A DNA stretch of 45,917 nt. Source: an uncultured SAR86 cluster bacterium. GTDB taxonomy: Bacteria > Pseudomonadota > Gammaproteobacteria > Magnimaribacterales > AG-339-G14. Below, one piece after another: positions 11,169-20,051 of this stretch. The notes below the pieces were generated by a model. It was not told the DNA's origin and ran no database searches. It saw only the letters and a list, made by a program, of their open reading frames with translations. Made by a program: the position numbers and the translations under genes. The DNA is taken from the NCBI GenBank assembly GCA_902514765.1, contig CABXSA010000005.1, positions 1-45,917 on the forward strand, in the 5' to 3' direction. The first letter of the stretch is position 1, and each line of letters opens with the position of its first letter.

Positions 11169-11861
11169 ATGAATATCGACCCAAAAGAAAAAGAAAAATT
11201 TAATAAAATAGCTGAAGAATGGTGGGACCCTTCTGGAAAGTTTGCTCCTTTACACAAAATCAATCCTCTTAGAGCTAACTATATTTCTGAAAGAACTGAA
11301 ATAAAAAATAAGCAAATTCTTGATGTTGCCTGTGGTGGCGGTTTGTTAGCAGAAGCACTTTCAATTAAAGGAGGTAATCTATCTGGAGTTGATATATCTG
11401 ATGTTGCAATTCATACAGCTAAAAATCATGCAAACAAAGAGAATATTGATATCAACTATATTTTGGGAGAAGCAGAAAATTTGCTTCCTGAAAAAAACGA
11501 ACATTTTGATGTTGTAACCTGTCTCGAAGCTATTGAACATGTTCCTGATCCAAATCAACTAGTAAAAACATGTTCAGATCTTTGCAAAAAAAATGGTGAT
11601 ATTTTCTTTTCAACCATAAATAGAAATCCAAAGTCATTTCTTTTTGCGATTGTAGGAGCTGAATATATTTTGAACTTGTTGCCCAAAGGAACTCATGAAT
11701 ATGAAAAATTTATTAAGCCATCTGAGCTCATACAAATGATGGAGAATAATGGCCTTACAATCAAAGAATTAACTGGTATGAGTTACAACCCCCTAACTAA
11801 AAATTATTGGTTAGGAAAAAATATTGATGTTAATTATCTGATTCATGCAAAAAAAATATAA
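11169..11861 (+). CDS. ubiG: Ubiquinone biosynthesis 3-O-methyltransferase
   Basis: EEWWDPSGKFAPLHKINPLRANYI, LDVACGGGLLAEALS, STINRNPKSFLFAIVGAEYILNLLPKGTHEYEKFI. Confidence 0.96.
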   Translation: MNIDPKEKEKFNKIAEEWWDPSGKFAPLHKINPLRANYISERTEIKNKQILDVACGGGLLAEALSIKGGNLSGVDISDVAIHTAKNHANKENIDINYILGEAENLLPEKNEHFDVVTCLEAIEHVPDPNQLVKTCSDLCKKNGDIFFSTINRNPKSFLFAIVGAEYILNLLPKGTHEYEKFIKPSELIQMMENNGLTIKELTGMSYNPLTKNYWLGKNIDVNYLIHAKKI

Positions 11862-12498
11862 ATGTTTTCTATTTGATCTAGATGGCACTCTTTTAGATAC
11901 AGCACCGGAATTTTTAACTTGTCTGAACGCATTATTAAAGAAAAATAAAAAGAAGTCAGTCAGTTATGATTTTATTAGAAATAGAGTCTCTGATGGTGTT
12001 GGTAGGTTGATTCAAGATAGCTTCATTATTGATGAAAACCATCCTGAATTTGAGAAATTAAGAAATGATCTCTTAGATGAATATCATAAGAACTATCTTC
12101 TTTCTAAAACTTTTCCTGGTGTTGATGATTTTCTTTGTCAATTATCCAAAAATAAGATTGATTGGATGATTGTAACTAATAAGCCAAAAAGGTTCTTTCA
12201 AGAAATTTGCGAAAAGTTTGAATGGCATAAATATGCAAAGGCAATGATTTCCCCTGAAGACGTAAATGGTAAAAGAAAGCCAGATCCTGCAAGCTTAGAT
12301 GCAGCTTTAGCAAAAACATTTATAAAAAAAGAGCAATCTATTTACATTGGAGATAACTGGCGAGATATAGAAGCAGCAAATAATTCAGGAATAGATTCAG
12401 CACTTGCTTTATACGGTTACATCGATGAAAGAGATACTTCTCTTTTAAAGCCAACCTCAAAAATAAATCAAATAGAAGATTTAATTAAATTTATTTAG
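11845..12498 (+). CDS. HAD-family phosphatase (Gph-like; possibly MupP by synteny with ubiG)
   Basis: FLFDLDGTLLDTAPEF, VTNKPKRF, KPDPASL, YIGDNWRDIEAANNSGI HAD motifs; start overlaps the ubiG 3' end. Confidence 0.85.
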   Translation: MQKKYKCFLFDLDGTLLDTAPEFLTCLNALLKKNKKKSVSYDFIRNRVSDGVGRLIQDSFIIDENHPEFEKLRNDLLDEYHKNYLLSKTFPGVDDFLCQLSKNKIDWMIVTNKPKRFFQEICEKFEWHKYAKAMISPEDVNGKRKPDPASLDAALAKTFIKKEQSIYIGDNWRDIEAANNSGIDSALALYGYIDERDTSLLKPTSKINQIEDLIKFI

Positions 12499-13199
12499 CC
12501 TAAAACCTCGTCAGGACTTATTCTTCTGAATTTTCCTTCCTTGAGTTCTTTTGATAAAAACAGCTTTCCTAGTCTCACTCTCTTTAGTCTAGATACTTCA
12601 TGCCCTATTGAACTCCATAATTTTCTTACAGATCTATTTTTGCCAGACATGATGACCAAAGCAAACCATGTATGAGATGAGGTTTCTTTACCCTTAACAA
12701 GATCAGAAAAAAATACTTTTTCTTTATCAATTTTAATACCAGATAATAATTTTTTTAAATCTGTATCCAAAGGCTTACCTCGAACTCTAACAATGTATTC
12801 TCTTTCAATTTCATTAGAAGGATGAATTATTTCATTTGCTAATTTTCCGTCATTTGTAATTAATATTAGCCCGCTGGTATTTATATCCAATCTTCCTACG
12901 GATATCCATTTTCCTGATTTTGGTTTAGGTAAATTCTCAAATATAGTTTTTTTAGATGAGGTATGGGAGCATTCTTCCCCAACTGGTTTGTTATACATTA
13001 ATAGTTCAGATGAAACTCTCTCAGTAATATTGAATTCTTTGCCATCTATATAAACTTTATCCTGACTAGAAATCTTGTCTCCCAACTTAGCAGGTATATT
13101 GTTGATGAATACTCTACCTTCTTTAATAAGTCCTTCAACTTTTCTTCTTGATGAGTATCCGTTTTGAGCTAATATTTTTTGAATCCTTTCCTTAGACAA
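12495..13199 (-). CDS. rluB: 23S rRNA pseudouridine synthase (RluB/RsuA family)
   Basis: S4 domain ERIQKILAQNGYSSRRKVEGLIKEGRV; YNKPVGEECSH; VGRLDINTSGLILITNDG; next to scpB. Confidence 0.88.
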   Translation of the reverse strand: MSKERIQKILAQNGYSSRRKVEGLIKEGRVFINNIPAKLGDKISSQDKVYIDGKEFNITERVSSELLMYNKPVGEECSHTSSKKTIFENLPKPKSGKWISVGRLDINTSGLILITNDGKLANEIIHPSNEIEREYIVRVRGKPLDTDLKKLLSGIKIDKEKVFFSDLVKGKETSSHTWFALVIMSGKNRSVRKLWSSIGHEVSRLKRVRLGKLFLSKELKEGKFRRISPDEVLG

Positions 13200-13205
13200 C
13201 TGCTT

Positions 13206-13781
13206 CTATTCTGAATTACTTGGGGAAGGTTCATTTAAAAGAGATATTTGGGCTTCCTCAGGAATATTTTGAATTTCTGGTAATTCTGGTAAATCGGAAA
13301 GTTTAGATAGATTTAAATCATCTAAAAAGTCTTTTGTTGTTGAAAATAATGCTGGTCGTCCGGGAACGTCTCTGTGTCCTACAACTTTGATCCAAGATCT
13401 ATCTAAAAGAGTTCTAATGATTTGACTACTAACAGAAACTCCTCTTACCTCTTCAATTTCCCCTCTGGTAATAGGTTGTTTATAGGCTATCAAAGCTAAA
13501 GTTTCCAAAAGAGCACGAGAATATTTTTGAGGTTTGGCTTCCCATAATTTTGCCACCCAAGAAGAATACTCTTGTCTTATTCTAAGGCGATAGCCACTAG
13601 CAACTTTTACTAATTCAATTGAATTTTCAGAATATTTTTCCTCAATGGATTTCAAAGCTTTTTTAATTTCAATCGATGTCGGAAGACTTCTTTTATCAAA
13701 GGCAGACAATATTTCTTTTTCACTTAAAGGTCTTGAAGAAGAAAAAAGTAAGGCCTCAATAATTAAAGATAAATTATCCAT
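13206..13781 (-). CDS. scpB: Segregation and condensation protein B
   Basis: MDNLSLIIEALLFSSSRPLSEKEI..., LLETLALIAYKQPITRGEIEEVRGVSVSSQIIRTLLDRSWIKVVGHRDVPGRPALFSTT. Start trimmed from the ORF-track start (13826) to ATG 13781. Confidence 0.93.
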   Translation of the reverse strand: MDNLSLIIEALLFSSSRPLSEKEILSAFDKRSLPTSIEIKKALKSIEEKYSENSIELVKVASGYRLRIRQEYSSWVAKLWEAKPQKYSRALLETLALIAYKQPITRGEIEEVRGVSVSSQIIRTLLDRSWIKVVGHRDVPGRPALFSTTKDFLDDLNLSKLSDLPELPEIQNIPEEAQISLLNEPSPSNSE

Positions 13782-13785
13782 ACTT

Positions 13786-14601
13786 TTAATGCACCTTTTC
13801 CTTCGCTTTGACATGAATGGGGCCAAAAGAATCGGATTGAACCAACTGAATCATAGAGTCTTTTACTAATTCTAAAACAGCTAAAAAGGTAACAATCAAG
13901 CCAAGCTTTCCATCGGCCTTCTTGTAAAGATTATAAAATTCCAAAAAGTTTTCGCTTACCAGCAGTTCTAAGACATTGGACATTTTTTCTCTAGTAGAAA
14001 GTTTTTCAAATTCGATAATATGACTACCTCTAAGTTTTTGTTTTTCTAATAACTCATAAAAAATATTTGATAACTTATCCAACTCTAAAGTTGGCAGAGC
14101 CTCTTTAGATTCAAACTCGGGAAGAGCAGTACTTGCAGGAAAAAAATCTCTATTTATTCTCGGCATTGATTCAATTTTCATAGATGCCGTTTTGAAACGC
14201 TCGTATTCTTGAAGCCTTTTAATAAGTTCTGCTCTTGGGTCATCTTCTAATTCATCTTCAGCCGTTTCAACTGGTAACATCATTCTGGACTTAATTTCAG
14301 TTAAATATGCTGCCATCAGAAGATACTCGCCAGCTAGATCAAACTGCAATTTTTCCATTAATTCAATGTACTCAACGTACTGATTTGTGATTTCAGCGAC
14401 ATTGATATCAAGTATGTCTAAATTTTGTTTTCTTATGAAATAAAGAAGAAGGTCCAAAGGACCTTCAAATGATTCAAGAAATATTTTTAAAGCATTTGGT
14501 GGGATATAGAGGTCGTCGTGAGGAAGTAATATTTCCTCGCCGTTAACCGTAGCTAGATTAAACTCCGATTGCCTCGGGTTTTTTTCCTGCTCTTTTTTCA
14601 T
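13786..14601 (-). CDS. scpA: Segregation and condensation protein A
   Basis: FEGPLDLLLYFIRKQNLDILDINVAEITNQYVEYI, AGEYLLMAAYLTEIKSRMMLP kleisin motifs. Confidence 0.94.
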   Translation of the reverse strand: MKKEQEKNPRQSEFNLATVNGEEILLPHDDLYIPPNALKIFLESFEGPLDLLLYFIRKQNLDILDINVAEITNQYVEYIELMEKLQFDLAGEYLLMAAYLTEIKSRMMLPVETAEDELEDDPRAELIKRLQEYERFKTASMKIESMPRINRDFFPASTALPEFESKEALPTLELDKLSNIFYELLEKQKLRGSHIIEFEKLSTREKMSNVLELLVSENFLEFYNLYKKADGKLGLIVTFLAVLELVKDSMIQLVQSDSFGPIHVKAKEKVH

Positions 14602-14638
14602 AATATGATAGGCAATTATAGTTTAAAAAGCCTTAATT

Positions 14639-14654
14639 ACACAAAATATTGTGT
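14639..14654. other. Small perfect inverted repeat (ACACAA-AATA-TTGTGT) in the nadE-scpA intergenic gap; possible weak transcript-end hairpin
   Basis: 6-bp stem, 4-nt loop; T-rich sequence follows on both strands. Confidence 0.3.
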
Positions 14655-14672
14655 TTTAAAGCTAAAAATTGT

Positions 14673-16286
14673 CTATATATTGTTTTTCCAGAAGTTAGTA
14701 ATTGGATACCTTCTGTCTTTTCCAAAATTTCTAGCCGAGATCTTAATTCCAAGGGGAACTTGCCTTCTTTTATACTCATTGAAATTGATTAAATCTATAA
14801 CCTTTTGAACATCGTCTGAGTTAAAACCTGAGTCTATAATTTCTTTTTTAGTTTTGTCGTCTTCAACATATGCTTCAATAATGGGGTCAAGCAAATCATA
14901 AGTTGGAAGTGAATCACTATCTTTTTGATCCTCTGATAACTCTGCGCTAGGCTCTCTATCAATTATTCTTTGTGGAATGGCTTTACTGAGAGAATTTCTG
15001 TACCTGGCCAAATCATATACGGTTGTTTTGTAAACATCTCTGAGAACAGAAAATCCTCCCGCAGTATCACCATATAAAGTTGAATAACCTACAGCTGCTT
15101 CACTTTTATTTCCTGTTGTTAGAACTAGATAGCCCAAATTGTTGGAAAGAGCCATAAGTGTAACTCCTCTGCATCTTGATTGAAGATTTTCTTCAGTTTT
15201 ATCAAATTCTTTATGTTCTAACTTATCATCCAAAGAATTTTTAAATGCCGTAAACATCTCGGATATGGGAATTACCTCATGAGTAAAGCCAAGATTATCT
15301 GCTAGCTGTTGAGCATCTTCAACGCTAATGTCTGCAGTATATTTAAAAGGCATCATAACTGTATTGACCTTATCGGGTCCTAATGCATCAGATGCTATTG
15401 CAGCAGTTAACGCTGAATCAATCCCTCCAGATGAACCAATTAATATTCCTTTAAAATTATTTTTTTGAACATAATCTTGAGTACCAAGAACCAACGCTTT
15501 GTAAATATCTGAAATATCCCCTACCTTGCTTAATTTTTCTCCTTTTAAACTTGTTGAAATATTACTGTTGTCTATTTCAATCACGGTTTGATCTATTTCG
15601 AAACTTTTTAAACGCTTTACGGAATCTTTTGAATCAATAATCAGAGAACTTCCATCAAATACAAGTTCGTCCTGTCCACCCACCTGATTAACGTAAATTA
15701 TTGGTTTTTTAAATTTAGCAAAATAATTGCAAAGCATTTCTTCCCGAAGATTTTTTTTATCTATTGTGAAAGGCGATGCACTTAAATTTATGAGTAAATC
15801 TATGTCTTGGTTGCATATTTCTGTTGTTAAATCTTCGTTCCAAATATCTTCACAAATAGAAATTCCAAACTTAAGGCCTCCATCCTCAAAAACTTCATGA
15901 GATTCTCCTTTTGAAAAATATCTTTTTTCGTCAAATTCTTTGTAATTAGGAAGAATTTGCTTTTTATAATTTTTAACAATTTTTCCATTTTGATAAAAAA
16001 TTGCCGAGTTAAAGATATTTTCTCCCTCGCGAGATGGACATCCAATAATTATTGATATTTCTTTTGATAACTGTTCAAGCTCAAGAGAACATCTCTCGCT
16101 TTCTAGAAGAAAATCTTCCCTTAGTAGTAAATCCTCAGGTGGATAACCTGTTAAAAACATTTCAGAAAATACTATGAGATCCAAGTCTTTTGCTACAGCT
16201 CCGTCAATATATGACTTTGCAAGGTCTAAATTTCCTTGAATATCACCAACTTTTGGGTTTTCTTGAACTAATTTTATTTTATACAT
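14673..16286 (-). CDS. nadE: Glutamine-dependent NAD+ synthetase
   Basis: N-terminal nitrilase domain (SEMFLTGYPPEDLLLR, NYKEFDEKRYF, GISICEDIW) and synthetase domain (GSSGGIDSALTAAIA, TGNKSEAAVGYSTLYGD). Confidence 0.96.
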   Translation of the reverse strand: MYKIKLVQENPKVGDIQGNLDLAKSYIDGAVAKDLDLIVFSEMFLTGYPPEDLLLREDFLLESERCSLELEQLSKEISIIIGCPSREGENIFNSAIFYQNGKIVKNYKKQILPNYKEFDEKRYFSKGESHEVFEDGGLKFGISICEDIWNEDLTTEICNQDIDLLINLSASPFTIDKKNLREEMLCNYFAKFKKPIIYVNQVGGQDELVFDGSSLIIDSKDSVKRLKSFEIDQTVIEIDNSNISTSLKGEKLSKVGDISDIYKALVLGTQDYVQKNNFKGILIGSSGGIDSALTAAIASDALGPDKVNTVMMPFKYTADISVEDAQQLADNLGFTHEVIPISEMFTAFKNSLDDKLEHKEFDKTEENLQSRCRGVTLMALSNNLGYLVLTTGNKSEAAVGYSTLYGDTAGGFSVLRDVYKTTVYDLARYRNSLSKAIPQRIIDREPSAELSEDQKDSDSLPTYDLLDPIIEAYVEDDKTKKEIIDSGFNSDDVQKVIDLINFNEYKRRQVPLGIKISARNFGKDRRYPITNFWKNNI

Positions 16287-16338
16287 TAGTTAATTTAAGC
16301 TTTAATTTAAATTTAGAAGAGATAAAATCAACGGTCAA

Positions 16339-17409
16339 ATGAAATATTTAACGGATAATACCAGAATAACAGGCTTGATGGAGGTGTCTCCTCCTGTGGA
16401 AGTTATTGAAAAGCTTCCAATTTCAGAAAAGGTTTCGGAACTGGTTTTCAATTCCAGAAATGAAATCTCAGATATTCTTCACGGAAAAGAAGATAGATTG
16501 GTTGTAGTTGTTGGTCCATGTTCAATCCATGATCCTAAAGCTGCGATTGAGTATGCTAAAAAACTCAAAACCCTAGAAAATGACTTAAATGATCAGCTCA
16601 AAATAGTTATGAGAGTTTATTTTGAAAAACCCAGAACGACTGTTGGTTGGAAAGGTCTTATTAATGACCCAAATCTAGATAATAGTTATGACGTAAATAA
16701 AGGTCTCAAGGTAGCTAGAAAGCTTTTATTAAAAATTAATGAATTGGGTTTGCCTGCGGGAACTGAATTTTTGGATATGATTACTCCACAATATATTTCA
16801 GACTTAATTTCTTGGGGTGCAATTGGAGCTAGAACTACCGAAAGCCAAATACATAGAGAGTTAGCTTCAGGTTTATCTTGTCCGGTTGGATTTAAAAATT
16901 CTACTAACGGTTCTATTCAGGTTGCCTTGGATGCAATCGGCTCCTCTTCAAACAGCCATATTTTTCTTTCCATCACGAAAGAAGGAAGATCTGCTATTTT
17001 CAATTCTTCTGGAAATAAAGATTGTCATGTGATTTTAAGAGGTGGAGAGGCTCCAAATTATTCAAAAAATGACATAAAAAGAGTCAATGAGGATTTAAAA
17101 AATTCTAATATTACTCAAAAAATCATGGTTGATATGTCACACGGAAATAGTCAAAAACAATTCAAAAAGCAACTCATAGTGAACAAAGATATTTCAGATC
17201 AAATTGCATCAGGAGATCAAAGTATTTTTGGAGTTATGATTGAAAGTAACCTGGAAGAAGGAAACCAAAAAATAGATTCACTTAAAAACCTTAAATATGG
17301 CCAAAGCGTTACTGATGCCTGTGTAAGTTGGAAAGATACCGAAGTGATGTTAAAGCTCTTAGCTAAAGCCGTTGATGCCAGGAGAGAAAAACTTAAGCGC
17401 TCTGCCTAA
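16339..17409 (+). CDS. 3-deoxy-7-phosphoheptulonate (DAHP) synthase, class I
   Basis: VVVGPCSIHDPKAAIEYA, MRVYFEKPRTTVGWKGLINDP, GARTTESQIHRELASGLSCPVGFKN, DMSHGNSQKQ. Paralogue (aroF/G/H) cannot be assigned by eye. Confidence 0.95.
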   Translation: MKYLTDNTRITGLMEVSPPVEVIEKLPISEKVSELVFNSRNEISDILHGKEDRLVVVVGPCSIHDPKAAIEYAKKLKTLENDLNDQLKIVMRVYFEKPRTTVGWKGLINDPNLDNSYDVNKGLKVARKLLLKINELGLPAGTEFLDMITPQYISDLISWGAIGARTTESQIHRELASGLSCPVGFKNSTNGSIQVALDAIGSSSNSHIFLSITKEGRSAIFNSSGNKDCHVILRGGEAPNYSKNDIKRVNEDLKNSNITQKIMVDMSHGNSQKQFKKQLIVNKDISDQIASGDQSIFGVMIESNLEEGNQKIDSLKNLKYGQSVTDACVSWKDTEVMLKLLAKAVDARREKLKRSA

Positions 17410-17413
17410 GTTT

Positions 17414-18370
17414 ATGTCAAAAAAATCAAACATATTAAGCTTTGACAAAGAAATCGCTTCTAGCATTGGTCTAAAAGAAGCAATTGTTCTTCAATTACTT
17501 AATACCAGTACAAAGCTCAGTTTACATTTATTATTAAACAAACTTTCATTTATTGAAGAAAAAGATATACAAAATGTTCTTAAAAAACTTCTTAAACTTA
17601 AATTAATAGAAGAGTCATCGAAAGAGACTTTTTGTCTTAAATTTAAAGGTGAAGAAATTATCCCGGAGAGAAAGCAAAATATTTCTAAAAGATATATCCC
17701 TTCTAATAATATTTTGAAAGAAGCTAAAAGCCTTGGTGTTTCTGAAGACTTCATTAAAACTAAACTTCCTGAGTTCAAAATTTACTGGTCCGATCGAAAA
17801 GATAAAAGCTTCTCTTGGGACTATAAATTTCTTAAATACCTCTTAAAAGAATGGAGAAGCGAAGAAGAAAAATTGAATAAGGCATCCAAAAAGAGACCAA
17901 TTGAAAAAAATTGGAAGCCTTCAAAAGAAGCATTACAAATATTAAAACATGCCGAAATAGAAGAAAAATTTATCATTGACGCCTTGCCAGAATTTATTTT
18001 GTATTGGAGCGATAGAAATACAGCATCAGATTCATGGAATAGTAAATTTCTAAATCATATTAAAAATCAGTGGGTCAGATATCAAAATTTAATTTCTTTA
18101 GTTAGGAAACCAACTAGAATGAGTAAAGATTGGAAACCTTCAGGAGATTGTTATGATGTTTTGAGTTTAGCCAAAATAAATAAGAGTTTTGCTTTGTCTC
18201 AAATACCAGAATTTAAATTATATTGGTTGGAGACAAAAGAAATGCGTAATTGCTGGAACTCTAAGTTTATCCAACATGTTAAATTTAAATGGAAAGCTAA
18301 ACATGGGAATACAAAAAATGTATTATCAAGACTAAAAGATGATGAGTGGGCAGTTAACTTCAAAAATTAA
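17414..18370 (+). CDS. Protein with three tandem DnaT-like C-terminal domains (putative primosomal / ssDNA-binding protein)
   Basis: Three homologous segments: RYIPSNNIL..LPEFKIYWSDR..SWDYKFLKYLLKEW; NWKPSKEAL..LPEFILYWSDR..SWNSKFLNHIKNQW; DWKPSGDCY..IPEFKLYWLET..CWNSKFIQHVKFKW, resembling the DnaT domain. Start trimmed from 17372 to ATG 17414. Confidence 0.78.
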   Translation: MSKKSNILSFDKEIASSIGLKEAIVLQLLNTSTKLSLHLLLNKLSFIEEKDIQNVLKKLLKLKLIEESSKETFCLKFKGEEIIPERKQNISKRYIPSNNILKEAKSLGVSEDFIKTKLPEFKIYWSDRKDKSFSWDYKFLKYLLKEWRSEEEKLNKASKKRPIEKNWKPSKEALQILKHAEIEEKFIIDALPEFILYWSDRNTASDSWNSKFLNHIKNQWVRYQNLISLVRKPTRMSKDWKPSGDCYDVLSLAKINKSFALSQIPEFKLYWLETKEMRNCWNSKFIQHVKFKWKAKHGNTKNVLSRLKDDEWAVNFKN

Positions 18371-18941
18371 AATACCTCAAAGCCAAGTAGAGCTAATTAA
18401 TCTCATTTTTGCAGAGTTAGAAATCACTTTTCATAATCAATTTCATAAAGCATTTCCTGATGAGGAAACCTTATCCTTAGCTAAGCAACTTTGGCTCGCA
18501 AAGCTAAAAAAATATCAAAATGAGATAGTATTCAGAGCAATAGATAAAATTATAGAGACTTCAAAATATTTGCCATCTCTTAGCGCAGTTTTAAATCAAA
18601 TTAAAGAATTAAAACTTCTTGAACAAAATATCCCCTCTTCAAATGCTGCTTATGTTGAAGCAAGTTCTCTGGGAGAGACAAATCCATTGGATTTTAATTG
18701 GTCTCATCCATTTGTTTATCATGCTGGTGCAAAAATAGGCTGGTATAGGTTAAAAACAGAGTCTGAGTTTGATATTAAAAAGGAATTCTTAGAGGCCTAT
18801 GAGGAAGTAATAGAAGAAAGTGAATTTAAGGAAAGTCTGCTCCTTTTACCTGAAATCAAAAAAGGGTTTAATGAAGAAAAGCCCCTTTCAAGTGATTTAC
18901 AAAAATTAAGGCTGGAGAAGATAAAAAAGAAATATTTGTAG
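18339..18941 (+). CDS. Lambda replication protein P-like protein (putative replicative helicase loader)
   Basis: LIFAELEITFHNQFHKAFPDEETLSLAKQLWLAKLKKY..LPSLSAVLNQIKE and HPFVYHAGAKIGWYRLKTES resemble the replication protein P family; overlaps the DnaT-like gene. Confidence 0.6.
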   Translation: MMSGQLTSKIKIPQSQVELINLIFAELEITFHNQFHKAFPDEETLSLAKQLWLAKLKKYQNEIVFRAIDKIIETSKYLPSLSAVLNQIKELKLLEQNIPSSNAAYVEASSLGETNPLDFNWSHPFVYHAGAKIGWYRLKTESEFDIKKEFLEAYEEVIEESEFKESLLLLPEIKKGFNEEKPLSSDLQKLRLEKIKKKYL

Positions 18942-18952
18942 ATTTTCCTTGA

Positions 18953-18958
18953 TATAAT
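18953..18958 (+). promoter_or_regulatory. Possible -10 element (TATAAT) upstream of the RND membrane-fusion gene
   Basis: Exact TATAAT 38 bp upstream of the ATG at 18996; no convincing -35. Confidence 0.25.
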
Positions 18959-18995
18959 CGCCCCTCGCCTCTATATAAAGTTGAGGGATTATTTA

Positions 18996-20051
18996 ATGAG
19001 TATCGTTTCAAAGTTTCTTAGCAGATCCAACTTAGAATGGGCGTCTATTTTCATTGGTTTTGCAATAATTTGGATGGTTTCTGGTCTATTCGTTCAAGAA
19101 CCGGCTCCTAAGGCATTGATTGAAAAAAAAGATGCAGTAGTTAGGGTTATTGATCAAAAAGCAGAGAATTTCTCTAAAGAAATTGTAGTCAAAGGTTTTA
19201 CAAAAGCTGATAAAAAAGTATTAGTCAAATCAGAAACCTCAGGGAAAATTATCGATTTACCAATTGCCCAAGGTACTTTTGTTAAAAAAGGGGATGTTAT
19301 CTGTTCTTTGTTTGTTGCCGAAAGACAAGCAAATTTTGATAAAGCATTGCTTGATTTTAATTCAGCACAAAAACTTTACGAAGAAGAGCTTTATTCATCA
19401 AAGCAACTGCAAAATGCAAAATCAAATTATGAAAGAGCTAAACTTGAATTAGACTATGCAAGCATAAAAGCGCCATTTGATGGTGTAGTAGATAAAATTG
19501 ATTTGGATGTTGGAGATTTTCTAAGTCGCGGCTCTACCTGCGCTACCCTTTTGGATTTAGATCCTATGATGGTAACAGGTGATATTTCTGAATCTGAACT
19601 TTTAGATTTAACAAAAGATAGCGGCGTTAAAGTTGTAACCAATGATGGTCAAGAGTTTCAAGGACAAATTACTTTTATCTCTTCTTCAGCAGATGAGATG
19701 ATGCATACTTTTGACATTGAGATTTCTATCCCCAATCCACTTGGAAAGATCAAAGATGGACAAACAGCTGAAGTGGTAATCTTTGCTACTCCTGAGCCAG
19801 CTCATATAGTTCCACTTTCAATTCTAAGATTAGATGAGGCAGGTGATATTGGTGTCAGAGTCGTCAACAAAGATAGTCTTGTTGAGTTTTATAAAGTGGA
19901 AATCATTCAAGATACAGAAAAAGGAGTTTGGGTGACTGGTCTACCTTTCAATTCAAGAATCATTACTGTCGGTCAGGACTATGTAAATAACAATGAAAAG
20001 GTTGATATCGCGATTGACTATAGACTGAATACTGATGAAAACATTAATTGA
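18996..20051 (+). CDS. RND efflux system, periplasmic adaptor (membrane fusion) subunit
   Basis: SETSGKIIDLPIAQGTFVKKGDVICSL lipoyl-type motif, APFDGVVDKIDLDVGDFLSRGSTCATLLDLDPMMVTGDISESEL. Start set at ATG 18996, not TTG 18981. Confidence 0.9.
   Translation: MSIVSKFLSRSNLEWASIFIGFAIIWMVSGLFVQEPAPKALIEKKDAVVRVIDQKAENFSKEIVVKGFTKADKKVLVKSETSGKIIDLPIAQGTFVKKGDVICSLFVAERQANFDKALLDFNSAQKLYEEELYSSKQLQNAKSNYERAKLELDYASIKAPFDGVVDKIDLDVGDFLSRGSTCATLLDLDPMMVTGDISESELLDLTKDSGVKVVTNDGQEFQGQITFISSSADEMMHTFDIEISIPNPLGKIKDGQTAEVVIFATPEPAHIVPLSILRLDEAGDIGVRVVNKDSLVEFYKVEIIQDTEKGVWVTGLPFNSRIITVGQDYVNNNEKVDIAIDYRLNTDENIN

Noticed and set aside
13828-13837. AGAATCGGAT in scpA identical to one arm of the thiL hairpin
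   Set aside because: Single 10-mer match without its complementary arm; consistent with chance in about 46 kb.
18962-18987. CCCTC...GAGGG inverted repeat upstream of the RND adaptor gene
   Set aside because: Only 5 bp with a 16-nt loop and no T-tract; it would also overlap the expected transcription start.
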